Source: Frigoribacterium sp. (GTDB taxonomy: Bacteria; Actinomycetota; Actinomycetes; Actinomycetales; Microbacteriaceae). Taken from it: 37,561 nt of DNA. Made by a program: the position numbers and the translations under genes. Location of the stretch: assembly GCA_025408445.1 (NCBI GenBank), contig JANYIZ010000120.1, forward strand, positions 1 to 37,561. The letters are read 5' to 3'. Below are positions 16,295-23,724 of this stretch, in pieces (position 1 is the stretch's first letter; each line of letters starts with the position of its first letter). Below the pieces are notes generated by a model. It had not been told where the DNA came from. It saw only the letters and a program-made list of their open reading frames with translations, and did no database searches.

Positions 16295-17722
16295 CTACCT
16301 CCCCACTATTCCGGTGCGATTAATGAGAGTGTCGAGCATCTCGTCGACCGCGGTCATCACCCGGGCGGCGCCCTGGTATGCCTTCTGGAACGTCAGCATA
16401 TTGACGTTTTCCTCGTCGAGGTCGACCGAGGAGTTGGCGAGCTGCGAAGCGGTCGCGGCGGCGGTCACGGAGTCGGCAAGGGTGGCCTGCTGCAGTGCGG
16501 TCTTCGACGCCGTGCCGATCTTTGTGACGAAAGCCGACCAGACGGAGTCGGGAGAGTTTGCGGCCGAGCCGAGCTGCGAGATCGCATCGGCATTGCCGCC
16601 GTTGCTGCCTCCCGCGCCCGGGGTACCGCTTGCGATCTGGGCGGCGCTGGTGGGCACGACAGACAGGCCGAGGGCGGCTGGGCCGCTGGTCCAGATCGCG
16701 AAGAAGTCGAGGCCGGTGGTGCCGGAGGGTGTTGCGCCGGCTTGGTGGGCGGTGTTGACCGTGTTGGCGAGGGAGGTGGCGAACCTGTTGTAGCCCGCCG
16801 CGGCCTCCGCGATCGCGCCACCGGTGCCGGTGCCGTTGGCCGCCGCGAGCATCGAGATCGAGCCGGCGATCTCACCGGATTCGACCGCGACGGACTGCCC
16901 GGGGCGATTGGTCCACTCCAGGGCGACGGGCGAGCCGCTCACTCCGGCGAGAGAGTTGGTGCCGGTGACGGTGACCGAGCGAAAAACGTCGCCGGAGACC
17001 AGCGCATTTCCGCCCACGAGCACCTCGGCGGTGCCGTCGGGAAGAGTGCGAACGGTGCCGCCCGTGAGAGCGGCAATAGACGAGGTGAGTGCCGAGCGCT
17101 GGTCGAGCATCTCGTTCACGGATCCGCTCGTGGCGAGGGTCTCGCGGATCTGACCGTTGAGAGCAGCGACCCGGGTGCCGGCATCATTGAGCTCAGCCGC
17201 CATGCCGTCGAGCTTGGTGCGCACATCGCTCCAGGCGGAGTCGACAGCCGAATAGCCGGTGGCTATCTGGCCCGCGAGCTGGCTGGCCTTCTGCAGGAGC
17301 ACGCCAGCCGGAGCCTCTTCACCTGCTCGATTCGAGACATCACCCCAGGCGGACCAGAACTTCTGTAGCTGGTCGGAGATGCCGTTCTTGCCCGGCTCGT
17401 TGAGAGAAGCCTCGACGGTGTTCAGGGCATTGGAGCGCACGGCGAGGTTGCCGGATGTCGCGGCCGAGCTGCGAACGCGCCCGTCGAGAATCACGTCACC
17501 GAGTCGGGCGATTCCGTCGACGGTAACCCCCTGGCCGACCTGTGCCCGGATGAGTACAAGCGGACCGATCTGGGGGAGGGATCCAGCCGCGGCTGTGCTC
17601 ACCCGCTGGCGGGTATACCCCTTTGTGCCGGAATTGGCGATGTTCTGCCCGACGACGTCGAGTCCTTGACGAGCGGCGTTGAGGCCGGTCAGAGCCGTAT
17701 TCAGACCGCTAAATGTGCTCAT
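16295..17722 (-). CDS. flgK: Flagellar hook-associated protein 1 FlgK
   Basis: 475 residues. The start (FSGLNTALTGLNAARQGLDV followed by GQNIANSGTKGYTRQRV) is the FlgK/rod-hook family signature, and the C-terminal VDLDEENVNMLTFQKAYQGAARVMTAVDEMLDTLI is equally typical. FlgK is secreted and forms the first junction ring on the hook. It is somewhat shorter than the ~550-residue enterobacterial protein, with a reduced variable middle domain. It lies between flgN, its likely export chaperone, and flgL, as expected for one assembly unit. Confidence 0.95.
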   Translation of the reverse strand: MSTFSGLNTALTGLNAARQGLDVVGQNIANSGTKGYTRQRVSTAAAGSLPQIGPLVLIRAQVGQGVTVDGIARLGDVILDGRVRSSAATSGNLAVRSNALNTVEASLNEPGKNGISDQLQKFWSAWGDVSNRAGEEAPAGVLLQKASQLAGQIATGYSAVDSAWSDVRTKLDGMAAELNDAGTRVAALNGQIRETLATSGSVNEMLDQRSALTSSIAALTGGTVRTLPDGTAEVLVGGNALVSGDVFRSVTVTGTNSLAGVSGSPVALEWTNRPGQSVAVESGEIAGSISMLAAANGTGTGGAIAEAAAGYNRFATSLANTVNTAHQAGATPSGTTGLDFFAIWTSGPAALGLSVVPTSAAQIASGTPGAGGSNGGNADAISQLGSAANSPDSVWSAFVTKIGTASKTALQQATLADSVTAAATASQLANSSVDLDEENVNMLTFQKAYQGAARVMTAVDEMLDTLINRTGIVGR

Positions 17723-17726
17723 CGGG

Positions 17727-18275
17727 TCACAGCTTCAGATCGAAGATCTGGGCCGAGGGAGTGGCATTGCCGGATTCACCGTTAGCGTCGTAGGTGCCGC
17801 TTTCGGTGCCTCCGTCGGCCTGTGCCTCTTGGATGAAACGCAGGGCCGTTCGCAGGTAGTGCTCGTTGAGGTCGCGGAGGTCGCGGATCTGCTCCGTGTA
17901 CTCGGTGAGGGCATTCAGGTGTGCGCTGAAGATATCGGCCCAAGGGCCATCCGGCGCGGTGTCGACGAGTTCGCGCAGGGTCGCGTTCTGGGGCGCGCCC
18001 CACTCTTCGGCGACGACGGCTGCTTCGACCGATCGCGCAAGTCCCGCGGCGCGCAGGCGCTCCATCACCTGTTCGACCTCTCGAGTGGCGTATTGCAGCC
18101 AGCGAGACTTACCGGTGGTGAGCAGAAACTGCTCCTCCTCGAGTTTGAATGCCAGCAGGTCGAGGAGCTCTCGCTCTCGCCACAGGCAGGCGGAAAGTTC
18201 GTTCGCGCTCATGCGGGCCCCCATCCGGTCATCCACCAGTGCGGACGGCTCTCGTGCTCGTTCTACCGACTGCAT
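17727..18275 (-). CDS. flgN: Flagellar export chaperone FlgN
   Basis: About 182 residues, mainly helical. The central part (ANELSACLWRERELLDLLAFKLEEE) matches the FlgN pattern of a long coiled coil. FlgN binds FlgK and FlgL in the cytoplasm and delivers them to the export gate; the gene order flgN-flgK-flgL supports this. The start is uncertain: ATG 18275 follows GAGGTGGAG, while a GTG three codons upstream (18284) is also possible. A sigma-28-like promoter ends about 28 bases upstream. The last ~25 residues are Gly/Ser/Thr-rich and unstructured. Confidence 0.85.
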   Translation of the reverse strand: MQSVERAREPSALVDDRMGARMSANELSACLWRERELLDLLAFKLEEEQFLLTTGKSRWLQYATREVEQVMERLRAAGLARSVEAAVVAEEWGAPQNATLRELVDTAPDGPWADIFSAHLNALTEYTEQIRDLRDLNEHYLRTALRFIQEAQADGGTESGTYDANGESGNATPSAQIFDLKL

Positions 18276-18302
18276 TTTCTCCACCTCGCTTGACGAGATG
18301 AA

Positions 18303-18329
18303 CTATCGGCAAGGCTAGCCCTGAGGTAA
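18303..18329 (-). promoter_or_regulatory. Sigma-28-type promoter of the flgN-flgK-flgL-fliW operon
   Basis: On the minus strand the sequence reads TTAC (18329-18326), 15 bases, then GCCGATAG (18310-18303). The -10 box is identical to those before flagellin and flbD, and the spacing is the same. It resembles the FliA/SigD/WhiG consensus TAAA-N15-GCCGATAA. The box sits just upstream of the flgN ribosome site. Confidence 0.75.
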
Positions 18330-18614
18330 GAGGCGACGCGGGCAAAACGCGGAGTTGGGTATTCGACGTGTCCTCAACATGGGGGACCAGTGAAGCTTAT
18401 CGGGGTACGTTCGCCCCCATAATGGGGCCAAAAGTCGAGCAAATACCACTAAAACGGGGGGCAGGGCGGGGTACTTTCCGCCGATAGAGTCGCCTCAGAT
18501 CGACGGGTACTCGGATCCTTGAATTCGTTTCACACCCACTTGAGTAGCCACCCGAAACACCACCCGATGTACTCGCTCCACCTGCACGACCCTTACCCGA
18601 AAACAGTCCGTTTT
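18330..18614. promoter_or_regulatory. Divergent regulatory region between flgN and the sigma factor gene
   Basis: This stretch has no supported gene. It contains the palindrome CCCCAT-A-ATGGGG (18415-18427), a further ATGGGGG (18379-18385), and an imperfect direct repeat GGGGTACGTTCGCC (18402-18415) / GGGGTACTTTCCGCC (18468-18482). An isolated GCCGATAG at 18480-18487 has no -35 partner at 15 bp. Such clustered repeats suit binding sites for an activator or repressor of motility, but no regulator is identified. Confidence 0.45.
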
Positions 18615-18641
18615 TTAGCAGGCGCACTCTTCATCCGATAC
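18615..18641 (+). promoter_or_regulatory. Possible sigma-28-like promoter of the sigma factor gene
   Basis: TTAG (18615-18618), 15 bases, then TCCGATAC (18634-18641), 55 bases before the sigma factor start. Spacing is as in the four better promoters, but both boxes deviate, so autoregulation is only suggested. Confidence 0.35.
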
Positions 18642-18695
18642 ACGAAGGCGTCGACCGCAACGCGATCACTGGGATCGCATCCGGGGGCAAGGCAC

Positions 18696-19538
18696 GTGAA
18701 CAAGACAGAACGCAACGCGCTCGTTGTGCAAAATCTTCCACTGGTGGGCTACCTCGTCTCCGAGGTCTGGGCGAAGGCTACCCACCTCTCCCGTGACGAC
18801 CTGGCGTCGGCCGGCGCGGTGGCGCTCATCACTTCGGCGGATGCCTTCGACCCGACCCTCGGCATCCCGTTTGGGGCATTCGCCCGTCGCCGTATCGTCG
18901 GCTCTTTCGCCGACGAGATGCGTTCGAGCGACTGGGCGAGCCGCGGCGCACGTCATCGAATCAAGGAGACCCTTGCGGTAAAGGAGACCCTCACCGCTGC
19001 CCTTGGTCGCACTCCTTCTGTCGACGAAATCGCATCCTCGCTTGGAGTCGACCGCAGCGAGGTGACCGCCGGCCTCACCGATGCGGCCCGCACCGTCACC
19101 ACGCTTGACGACACCACCGTCGAGTTCCTCATCGCGGACACCGCCCTTCCCGAGGAATCACTTCTTTCGTCAGAGCGACTCGACTACCTGGCTGCTGCTG
19201 TCGAGGCGCTTCCCGAGAAGATGCGCATCATCGTGCGCCAGGTCTACTTCGAAGATCGCTCTGTCAAGGAGATCGCCGACGAGATGGGCATCACCCACTC
19301 TGCCGTCTCGCAGCAGCGCGCCGAGGCCATCCGCCTTCTGCGCGACGGACTCGAGACGCACTATTCTGACGCGTACTATTCGGACGAATCGCCCGTCGGC
19401 GGCGGAACCGGATACCAGCCCGTGTCCCGCATTGCACCCGCCGCCCGCAGCGCCTATCTTGCTCGCGTCGCCAGCTACGCGATGGCCGAACTCTCCCACC
19501 TCTCTCGGTCAGAGGCCTCCAGCGCGGCGGCGTCGTAA
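18696..19538 (+). CDS. Flagellar RNA polymerase sigma factor (FliA/SigD/WhiG type)
   Basis: 280 residues. Region 2 is seen in LVVQNLPLVGYLVSEV and SADAFDPTLGIPFGAFARRRIVGSFADEMR, region 3 in LGRTPSVDEIASSLGVDRSEV, and region 4 in LPEKMRIIVRQVYFEDRSVKEIADEMGITHSAVSQQRAEAIRLLR. The absence of region 1.1 and the three-domain layout fit group 3 sigma factors that read flagellar promoters. About 60 residues continue past region 4 (from THYSDAYYSDE to the Ser/Ala-rich end), which is unusual. GTG 18696 follows GGGGGCAAGG; an upstream open extension lacks a better start. It lies between the divergent flgN operon and flagellin, both carrying matching promoters. No FlgM gene is seen in the window. Confidence 0.9.
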   Translation: MNKTERNALVVQNLPLVGYLVSEVWAKATHLSRDDLASAGAVALITSADAFDPTLGIPFGAFARRRIVGSFADEMRSSDWASRGARHRIKETLAVKETLTAALGRTPSVDEIASSLGVDRSEVTAGLTDAARTVTTLDDTTVEFLIADTALPEESLLSSERLDYLAAAVEALPEKMRIIVRQVYFEDRSVKEIADEMGITHSAVSQQRAEAIRLLRDGLETHYSDAYYSDESPVGGGTGYQPVSRIAPAARSAYLARVASYAMAELSHLSRSEASSAAAS

Positions 19539-19571
19539 CGAAACAGCAAAAAAGGAATTCAGCCCGGCTTC

Positions 19572-19598
19572 TAACGCGATTGTGCGAACGGCCGATAG
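19572..19598 (+). promoter_or_regulatory. Sigma-28-type promoter of flagellin
   Basis: TAAC (19572-19575), exactly 15 bases, then GCCGATAG (19591-19598), 62 bases before the flagellin start. It is identical in both boxes and spacing to the flbD promoter and close to the known sigma-28 consensus. Confidence 0.85.
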
Positions 19599-19607
19599 CT
19601 GAAGATG

Positions 19608-19653
19608 TCGGACCATGGATGGGCCGATTCGAATAACCCAACATCACGGAGGA
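19608..19653 (+). promoter_or_regulatory. Flagellin leader with GGA sites, possible CsrA target
   Basis: The leader has a short hairpin TCGG (19608-19611) / CCGA (19624-19627) with GGA in its loop (19617-19619), and a second CACGGAGGA (19646-19653) that is also the ribosome binding site. CsrA proteins bind GGA in loops, and one site over the ribosome site is the pattern of hag in Bacillus. The fliW gene nearby supports the idea; csrA itself is not seen. Confidence 0.45.
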
Positions 19654-19660
19654 ATACATC

Positions 19661-20560
19661 ATGGGTATGCAGGTCAACACCAACATTTCGGCACTCAACT
19701 CGTACCGGAACCTCAGCAACACGCAGAACGATCTCGCAAAGTCGCTGGAGAAGCTCTCCAGCGGTCTTCGCATCAACCACGCCGCGGATGACGCAGCTGG
19801 CCTCGCAATCTCCCAGGGTCTGCAGTCGCAGGTCGGTGGCCTCACGGTCGCCAGCCGCAACGCGCAGGACGGCATCAGCGTTATCCAGACCGCTGAAGGT
19901 TCGCTCTCCGAGGTTCAGACCATCCTGCAGCGCGTTCGTGACCTCGCTGTTCAGGCCGGTAACGACTCGAACAACGGCGCTTCGCGCAGTGCGATCTCCA
20001 CGGAGGTCAAGGCGCTCGGAGCGGAACTCACTCGCATTGGTCAGAACGCCAACTTCAATGGAACCAAGCTTCTTCAGGGCAATGGAGCTACAGCCGGTGG
20101 CGCCGCGGCAGACCCCGCACTGTCGTTGACGTTTCAGATTGGCGCTGGAGGCACCACCTCCGACCAGATCAATGTCTCGACAACCAATGTTCTCGCTATT
20201 GGGGCTGCGGTCACTGCACTCACGGTCGAGGCGACCACGGGTAAAGGAGACGACGGCTTCTCAAGCGCAGCGAAAGTGACAGGCGCTTCGGGAACAATCG
20301 CGACCCTTGACACGCAGATCACTTCGGTATCGACGGCTCGCGCCGACCTGGGTGCGAGCCAGAACCGGTTCGAGAGCGTCATCCGCAACCTCGCCGTCTC
20401 TACCGAGAACCTGACGGCGGCGAAGTCGCGTATCACCGACACCGACATGGCGGCCGAGATGGTCAAGTACACCCGCTCGAACATCCTGTCCCAGGCCGGC
20501 ACCGCGATGCTCGCGCAGGCCAACCAGGGCAACCAGGGCGTTCTTCAGCTCCTCCGCTAG
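19661..20560 (+). CDS. fliC: Flagellin
   Basis: 299 residues. The N-terminal D0/D1 (MQVNTNISALNSYRNLS, then LEKLSSGLRINHAADDAAGL and RNAQDGISVIQTAEGSL) and the C-terminal D1/D0 (RFESVIRNL, then AAEMVKYTRSNIL and NQGNQGVLQLLR) are canonical. The middle variable region is short, about 95 residues, so the filament should be thin and little decorated. It is secreted by the flagellar export system with FliS as chaperone. A GGAGGA ribosome site stands seven bases before the ATG. The gene has its own sigma-28-type promoter and a hairpin behind it. Confidence 0.97.
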   Translation: MGMQVNTNISALNSYRNLSNTQNDLAKSLEKLSSGLRINHAADDAAGLAISQGLQSQVGGLTVASRNAQDGISVIQTAEGSLSEVQTILQRVRDLAVQAGNDSNNGASRSAISTEVKALGAELTRIGQNANFNGTKLLQGNGATAGGAAADPALSLTFQIGAGGTTSDQINVSTTNVLAIGAAVTALTVEATTGKGDDGFSSAAKVTGASGTIATLDTQITSVSTARADLGASQNRFESVIRNLAVSTENLTAAKSRITDTDMAAEMVKYTRSNILSQAGTAMLAQANQGNQGVLQLLR

Positions 20561-20591
20561 AAACGGATAGCTCGGCCGGCGTGTAAAAACC

Positions 20592-20652
20592 AACGCCCGG
20601 CGGCTTGTCGCGAGGGGAACTGGACCTCTCACCGTGATAGCCGCCGGGCGTT
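20592..20652 (+). terminator. Perfect 14-bp hairpin after flagellin
   Basis: AACGCCCGGCGGCT (20592-20605) pairs perfectly with AGCCGCCGGGCGTT (20639-20652). The 33-base loop contains a smaller GAGG/CCTC stem, giving a branched structure. It lies 32 bases after the flagellin stop and probably terminates or processes most flagellin mRNA, letting a minority read through into fliD. Only three T residues end it. Confidence 0.7.
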
Positions 20653-20706
20653 TACCGCACCATTTGCACAGTCTTCGACCACCGCCAGATGAAGGGACGG
20701 ATAGAC

Positions 20707-22086
20707 ATGGGAATCTCCCTCGACGGGCTCTCCAGCGGGCTCGACACCACCTCCCTCATCACCCAGCTCATGACGGCGGAAGCCGCTCCCCAGAATCTGC
20801 TCAAGACCCAGGTCACGACCAGCAACACGATGATTTCCGCCCTTCAGGGCCTCAATACGCGCATGGCGACGCTCGCAGATTCCGCGACCGCCGCCGCGAA
20901 GGTGGGAAGCCTCGACCTCTACTCCGCGACCAGCTCGTCCCCCGCCCTCACCGTCGCCGTCGCGACAGGAGCTAGCGCGGGGGAACTCCAGGTCGTCGTC
21001 AGTGCTCTCGCCCAGTCCCAGGTGGGTGTCTCCGCTGCCATGGCCGCGTGGCCCTCACCCTCCACCATCACGATCGTCGGCCACTCGGGCACGCCGCTCG
21101 AGATCACGCCGGCCTCGAACTCCCTCGATGATGTCGCCTCGGCCATCAACTCCTCGACCGCCGGGGTCACCGCCACGAAGGTGGCCTCGGGCGTGGACGG
21201 CAGTGGCACCAAGCTCTACCGTCTGCAGTTCTCCAGTAAGACGACCGGAGCGGATTCTTCTTTCCGTGTCTACCAGGGTGCCGCGGCAGACAGATCAGAC
21301 GCGAACGATGTCCTGATGGCATCGGGCAGCGCCATGATCAAGACCGCGCAGAATGCAAGTGTCACCCTCTGGAAGGGAACCTCCGCGGAGCAGGTCATCA
21401 CCTCAGCCACGAACAGCTTCACTGACCTGCTGCCCGGTGTCTCCGTCACTGCTTCCGCCGTCTTCACCGATCCGGTGACAATCGCGGTGAGTCGTGATGA
21501 CACGAAGATCAGCGCCGTCACAAAAGGTCTCGTCGACTCGATCAGCAGCGCCTTCGTGCTCATCGCGGCTCAGACCGCGGTCTCCACGACCACGGATGCC
21601 AGCGGCAAGTCCACGACCTCGGCTGGCATCTTCGCGGGCGACAGCAACATCCGCGACATCCGCCAGAAGACGCTCGATGCCGCCAGCGCGCCGATCAACG
21701 GCCACTCTCCGTCCGAGTACGGCATCGTGTTGACCCGCACCGGCACGATCACCTTCGACCCCGACAAGTTCGCCGCAGCGCTCGTCGCGGACCCGACCAC
21801 GGTCATGGCAGCCGTCCAAACGATTGCCACCCGGATCGCCACGGTCGCGACTGCCGCCTCCGACAAGTACGACGGAGCCCTCACAAATCAGATACGGGGC
21901 GACCAAAGCCAGGTGAAGAACCTCGGTGACCAGATCTCGGCCTGGGACGTGCGACTTGCCAGCCGCAAGAGCACACTCCAACGCACCTATTCGGCGATGG
22001 AAGTGTTGCTCAGCAACATGAAGGCCCAGTCGGCGGCTCTCACCTCGCAGCTCTCCTCGCTCTCGACCTCAACCACGACGAGATAG
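20707..22086 (+). CDS. fliD: Flagellar filament cap protein FliD
   Basis: 459 residues. The N-terminal signature ISLDGLSSGLDTTSLITQLM, the coiled-coil C-terminus (DQISAWDVRLASRKSTLQRTYSAMEVLLSNMKAQSAALTSQLSSL) and the Thr/Ser-rich middle match FliD. It is exported and caps the growing filament, where it helps flagellin fold. ATG 20707 was chosen because the family signature starts there, with GAAGGGA about nine bases upstream; an in-frame ATG at 20689 is possible. No clear sigma-28-type promoter was found between flagellin and fliD, so read-through from flagellin is likely. Confidence 0.94.
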   Translation: MGISLDGLSSGLDTTSLITQLMTAEAAPQNLLKTQVTTSNTMISALQGLNTRMATLADSATAAAKVGSLDLYSATSSSPALTVAVATGASAGELQVVVSALAQSQVGVSAAMAAWPSPSTITIVGHSGTPLEITPASNSLDDVASAINSSTAGVTATKVASGVDGSGTKLYRLQFSSKTTGADSSFRVYQGAAADRSDANDVLMASGSAMIKTAQNASVTLWKGTSAEQVITSATNSFTDLLPGVSVTASAVFTDPVTIAVSRDDTKISAVTKGLVDSISSAFVLIAAQTAVSTTTDASGKSTTSAGIFAGDSNIRDIRQKTLDAASAPINGHSPSEYGIVLTRTGTITFDPDKFAAALVADPTTVMAAVQTIATRIATVATAASDKYDGALTNQIRGDQSQVKNLGDQISAWDVRLASRKSTLQRTYSAMEVLLSNMKAQSAALTSQLSSLSTSTTTR

Positions 22087-22091
22087 GCATC

Positions 22092-22520
22092 ATGACGATG
22101 ACACTCAGCGCCCAGCGCTCGCAATACACGAACGATGCGATCCTGTCGGCGTCGCCGGTACGGCTGCTCACCATGCTTTATGACCGACTGCTGCTCGATC
22201 TCGACCGCGCATCACTCGCGCATGGCGAGCAGAACTGGGCGCTCGCTTCTTCCCACCTGCTGCACGCCCAGGCGATCGTGGCCGAGCTCACCTCGTCGTT
22301 GAAGGTGGAGCTGTGGGACGGCGGCGAGGGGCTCCTCGCTCTCTACAACTACTGCAGAAACCTGATGGTGCTTGCGAATGTGCGCCGGGACGGGGCTTCG
22401 ATCCGGGAAAGTATCGAACTGCTCTCCCCGCTGCGTGACGCCTGGCATGAAGCCGCGAGCCAGCTCTCTGTTCCGGAGAAGCCTTCGCGCGGCGAGTCCC
22501 GGGAACTCGGCGTTGCCTGA
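22092..22520 (+). CDS. fliS: Flagellin export chaperone FliS
   Basis: 142 residues. Typical FliS features are SQYTNDAILSASPVRLLTMLYDRLLLDLDRA near the N-terminus and the helix pattern of a four-helix bundle that holds the C-terminus of flagellin. A conserved helix-3 like feature is LALYNYCRNLMVLANV. The gene starts five bases after the fliD stop. The C-terminal ~15 residues are charged and poorly conserved. Confidence 0.94.
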   Translation: MTMTLSAQRSQYTNDAILSASPVRLLTMLYDRLLLDLDRASLAHGEQNWALASSHLLHAQAIVAELTSSLKVELWDGGEGLLALYNYCRNLMVLANVRRDGASIRESIELLSPLRDAWHEAASQLSVPEKPSRGESRELGVA

Positions 22521-22848
22521 CTTCGGCTCGCGCGTGACCGATCCCGCGCACCGCGCGCGGTATGACGGGTGGGCCGACGTGCTCGCCACGATGGAGCACG
22601 ACCTCACTGCATCCGGCGGTACGCTCGCCCACGCTGCCCATGCGGACTGGACCCTTCCCCGGGACCTCGGCGACCTGCCTGGCGAGCTCCGCTCCCGTGC
22701 CGAGCGCCTGCTCGGCACGCAACAGCACGCGATCGCCGCGCTCGAACAGCGGATGCTGCTGACCGGCCGCCACCTCGCCGTCCTCGACAGTATCCCCGCC
22801 CGGGTCGCCTCCTCGGGATCCGCCGCCTATCTCGACGTCACGGGCTGA
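22513..22848 (+). CDS. Small flagellar-cluster protein of unknown function (FliT position)
   Basis: About 111 residues, no family recognised. It is mainly helical, with a Tyr-Asp-Gly-Trp-Ala start region (RYDGWADVLATMEHDL), a proline-containing middle and a helix with LGTQQHAIAALEQRML. Size, helicity and position directly after fliS match the chaperone FliT in other bacteria, but sequence similarity is not evident. TTG 22513 (overlapping the fliS stop, GGGA upstream) or GTG 22534 could be the start; ATG 22372 and 22447 lie inside fliS and seem too early. It is the last gene before the flgB promoter. Confidence 0.6.
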   Translation: MPDFGSRVTDPAHRARYDGWADVLATMEHDLTASGGTLAHAAHADWTLPRDLGDLPGELRSRAERLLGTQQHAIAALEQRMLLTGRHLAVLDSIPARVASSGSAAYLDVTG

Positions 22849-22886
22849 GCGGGTAGGTCGGAGACCCCCCTTTCGGGACCAGGGCC

Positions 22887-22913
22887 TAACGCCACGACCT
22901 CCTCGTCCGATAG
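22887..22913 (+). promoter_or_regulatory. Sigma-28-type promoter of the flgB operon
   Basis: TAAC (22887-22890), exactly 15 bases, then TCCGATAG (22906-22913), 77 bases before the flgB start. It differs in one base from the flagellin promoter. It would place the whole hook-basal-body operon under the same sigma factor. Confidence 0.8.
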
Positions 22914-22990
22914 CTGGGGATGAGGGCATGGATTGCTCGACATCAGGCCACGGATCGGCCGTCAGGACATTGACGACGAAACGGAACGCT

Positions 22991-23332
22991 GTGCTCGAAT
23001 CCGTCACCTCTGCGGCGCTCGGCAGTGCGCTGGATGGCTTGGCGTTGCGCCAACGCACTATCGCGGACAACATCGCAAACGTCAACACGCCTCGCTACCA
23101 CGCCAAGCGCGTCGTCTTCGAGGCGGCACTCGCCAGGTCTGTGGCGAATGGTAACGGCCACGTAGTCGCGGAGATCAAACGCTCACTCGAGCCCACCCTG
23201 ATCGACGGGAACAACGTCAATCTCGACACCGAGACGCTCTCGAACGTCGACACCGTGCTTCGGTATCAGTTCGCCACCCAGGCCGCCGGCAATGAGTTCT
23301 CGGCCATGCGCGCCGCCCTCCGGAGTAGCTGA
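22991..23332 (+). CDS. flgB: Flagellar proximal rod protein FlgB
   Basis: 113 residues. The rod-protein signature ALDGLALRQRTIADNIANVNTPRYHAKRVVFEAAL is unmistakable, and the C-terminus (TVLRYQFATQAAGNEFSAMRAAL) is the FlgB type. FlgB is exported to form the innermost rod. The GTG at 22991 was chosen; an open frame continues upstream to ATG 22928, but that ATG lies only 15 bases after the promoter -10 box. The start overlaps flgC at its other end (TGATG). The upstream ribosome site is weak. Confidence 0.9.
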   Translation: MLESVTSAALGSALDGLALRQRTIADNIANVNTPRYHAKRVVFEAALARSVANGNGHVVAEIKRSLEPTLIDGNNVNLDTETLSNVDTVLRYQFATQAAGNEFSAMRAALRSS

Positions 23333-23724
23333 TGACCTTCGACGCGATCGGCATCGCCGGCACCGGCCTCACCCTGCACCGAAAGTGGCTCGATGCCATC
23401 TCCGACAACCTCGCCAACATCAACACCGTCAGGCCGACGAGTGGACCGGCCTTCCAAGCCAGGTATGTCGTCGCACAGGAGGGTGCCGGCAATTCCGGCG
23501 CCTTTGTGCAGGGCATCGCGTACGGCAATGCCGATGGGCGCCTCGTCTACGAACCGGCCAACCCTCTCGCTGACAAGGACGGCTACGTGAAATACCCCGA
23601 CATCGACCTCGCCTCACAGATGGGCCAGCTCATCATGGCGCAGCGCGGATACCAGGCCAATGCCGCCGTCGTCGACCGTGCCAAGGAGACCTACCAGGCC
23701 GCCCTGCAGATCGGTCGTGCCTGA
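23332..23724 (+). CDS. flgC: Flagellar proximal rod protein FlgC
   Basis: 130 residues. The N-terminal GIAGTGLTLHRKWLDAISDNLANINT and the C-terminal ASQMGQLIMAQRGYQANAAVVDRAKETYQAAL are the usual rod-protein motifs, with the spacing of FlgC. It forms the rod with FlgB after export. It overlaps flgB by one base and fliE by one base, so translation is coupled. Confidence 0.94.
   Translation: MTFDAIGIAGTGLTLHRKWLDAISDNLANINTVRPTSGPAFQARYVVAQEGAGNSGAFVQGIAYGNADGRLVYEPANPLADKDGYVKYPDIDLASQMGQLIMAQRGYQANAAVVDRAKETYQAALQIGRA

Noticed and set aside
15602-17368. 588-codon plus-strand open frame opposite flgL and flgK
   Set aside because: flgK and flgL are unmistakable on the minus strand; the opposite frame is a Gly/Arg/Ala-rich codon-bias shadow.
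18397-18423. CCCGATAA on the minus strand as a second flgN promoter
   Set aside because: At 15-bp spacing the -35 reads ATTA, and TTAT would need 14 bp; weaker than the site at 18303-18329.
18480-18487. Another GCCGATAG box upstream of the sigma factor gene
   Set aside because: There is no TAAC-like box 15 bases upstream (GCAG instead), so it was not called as a promoter.
22928-22990. Upstream ATG (22928) as flgB start
   Set aside because: It lies only 15 bases after the -10 box, too near for a transcription start plus ribosome site, and the added residues have no rod-protein character.
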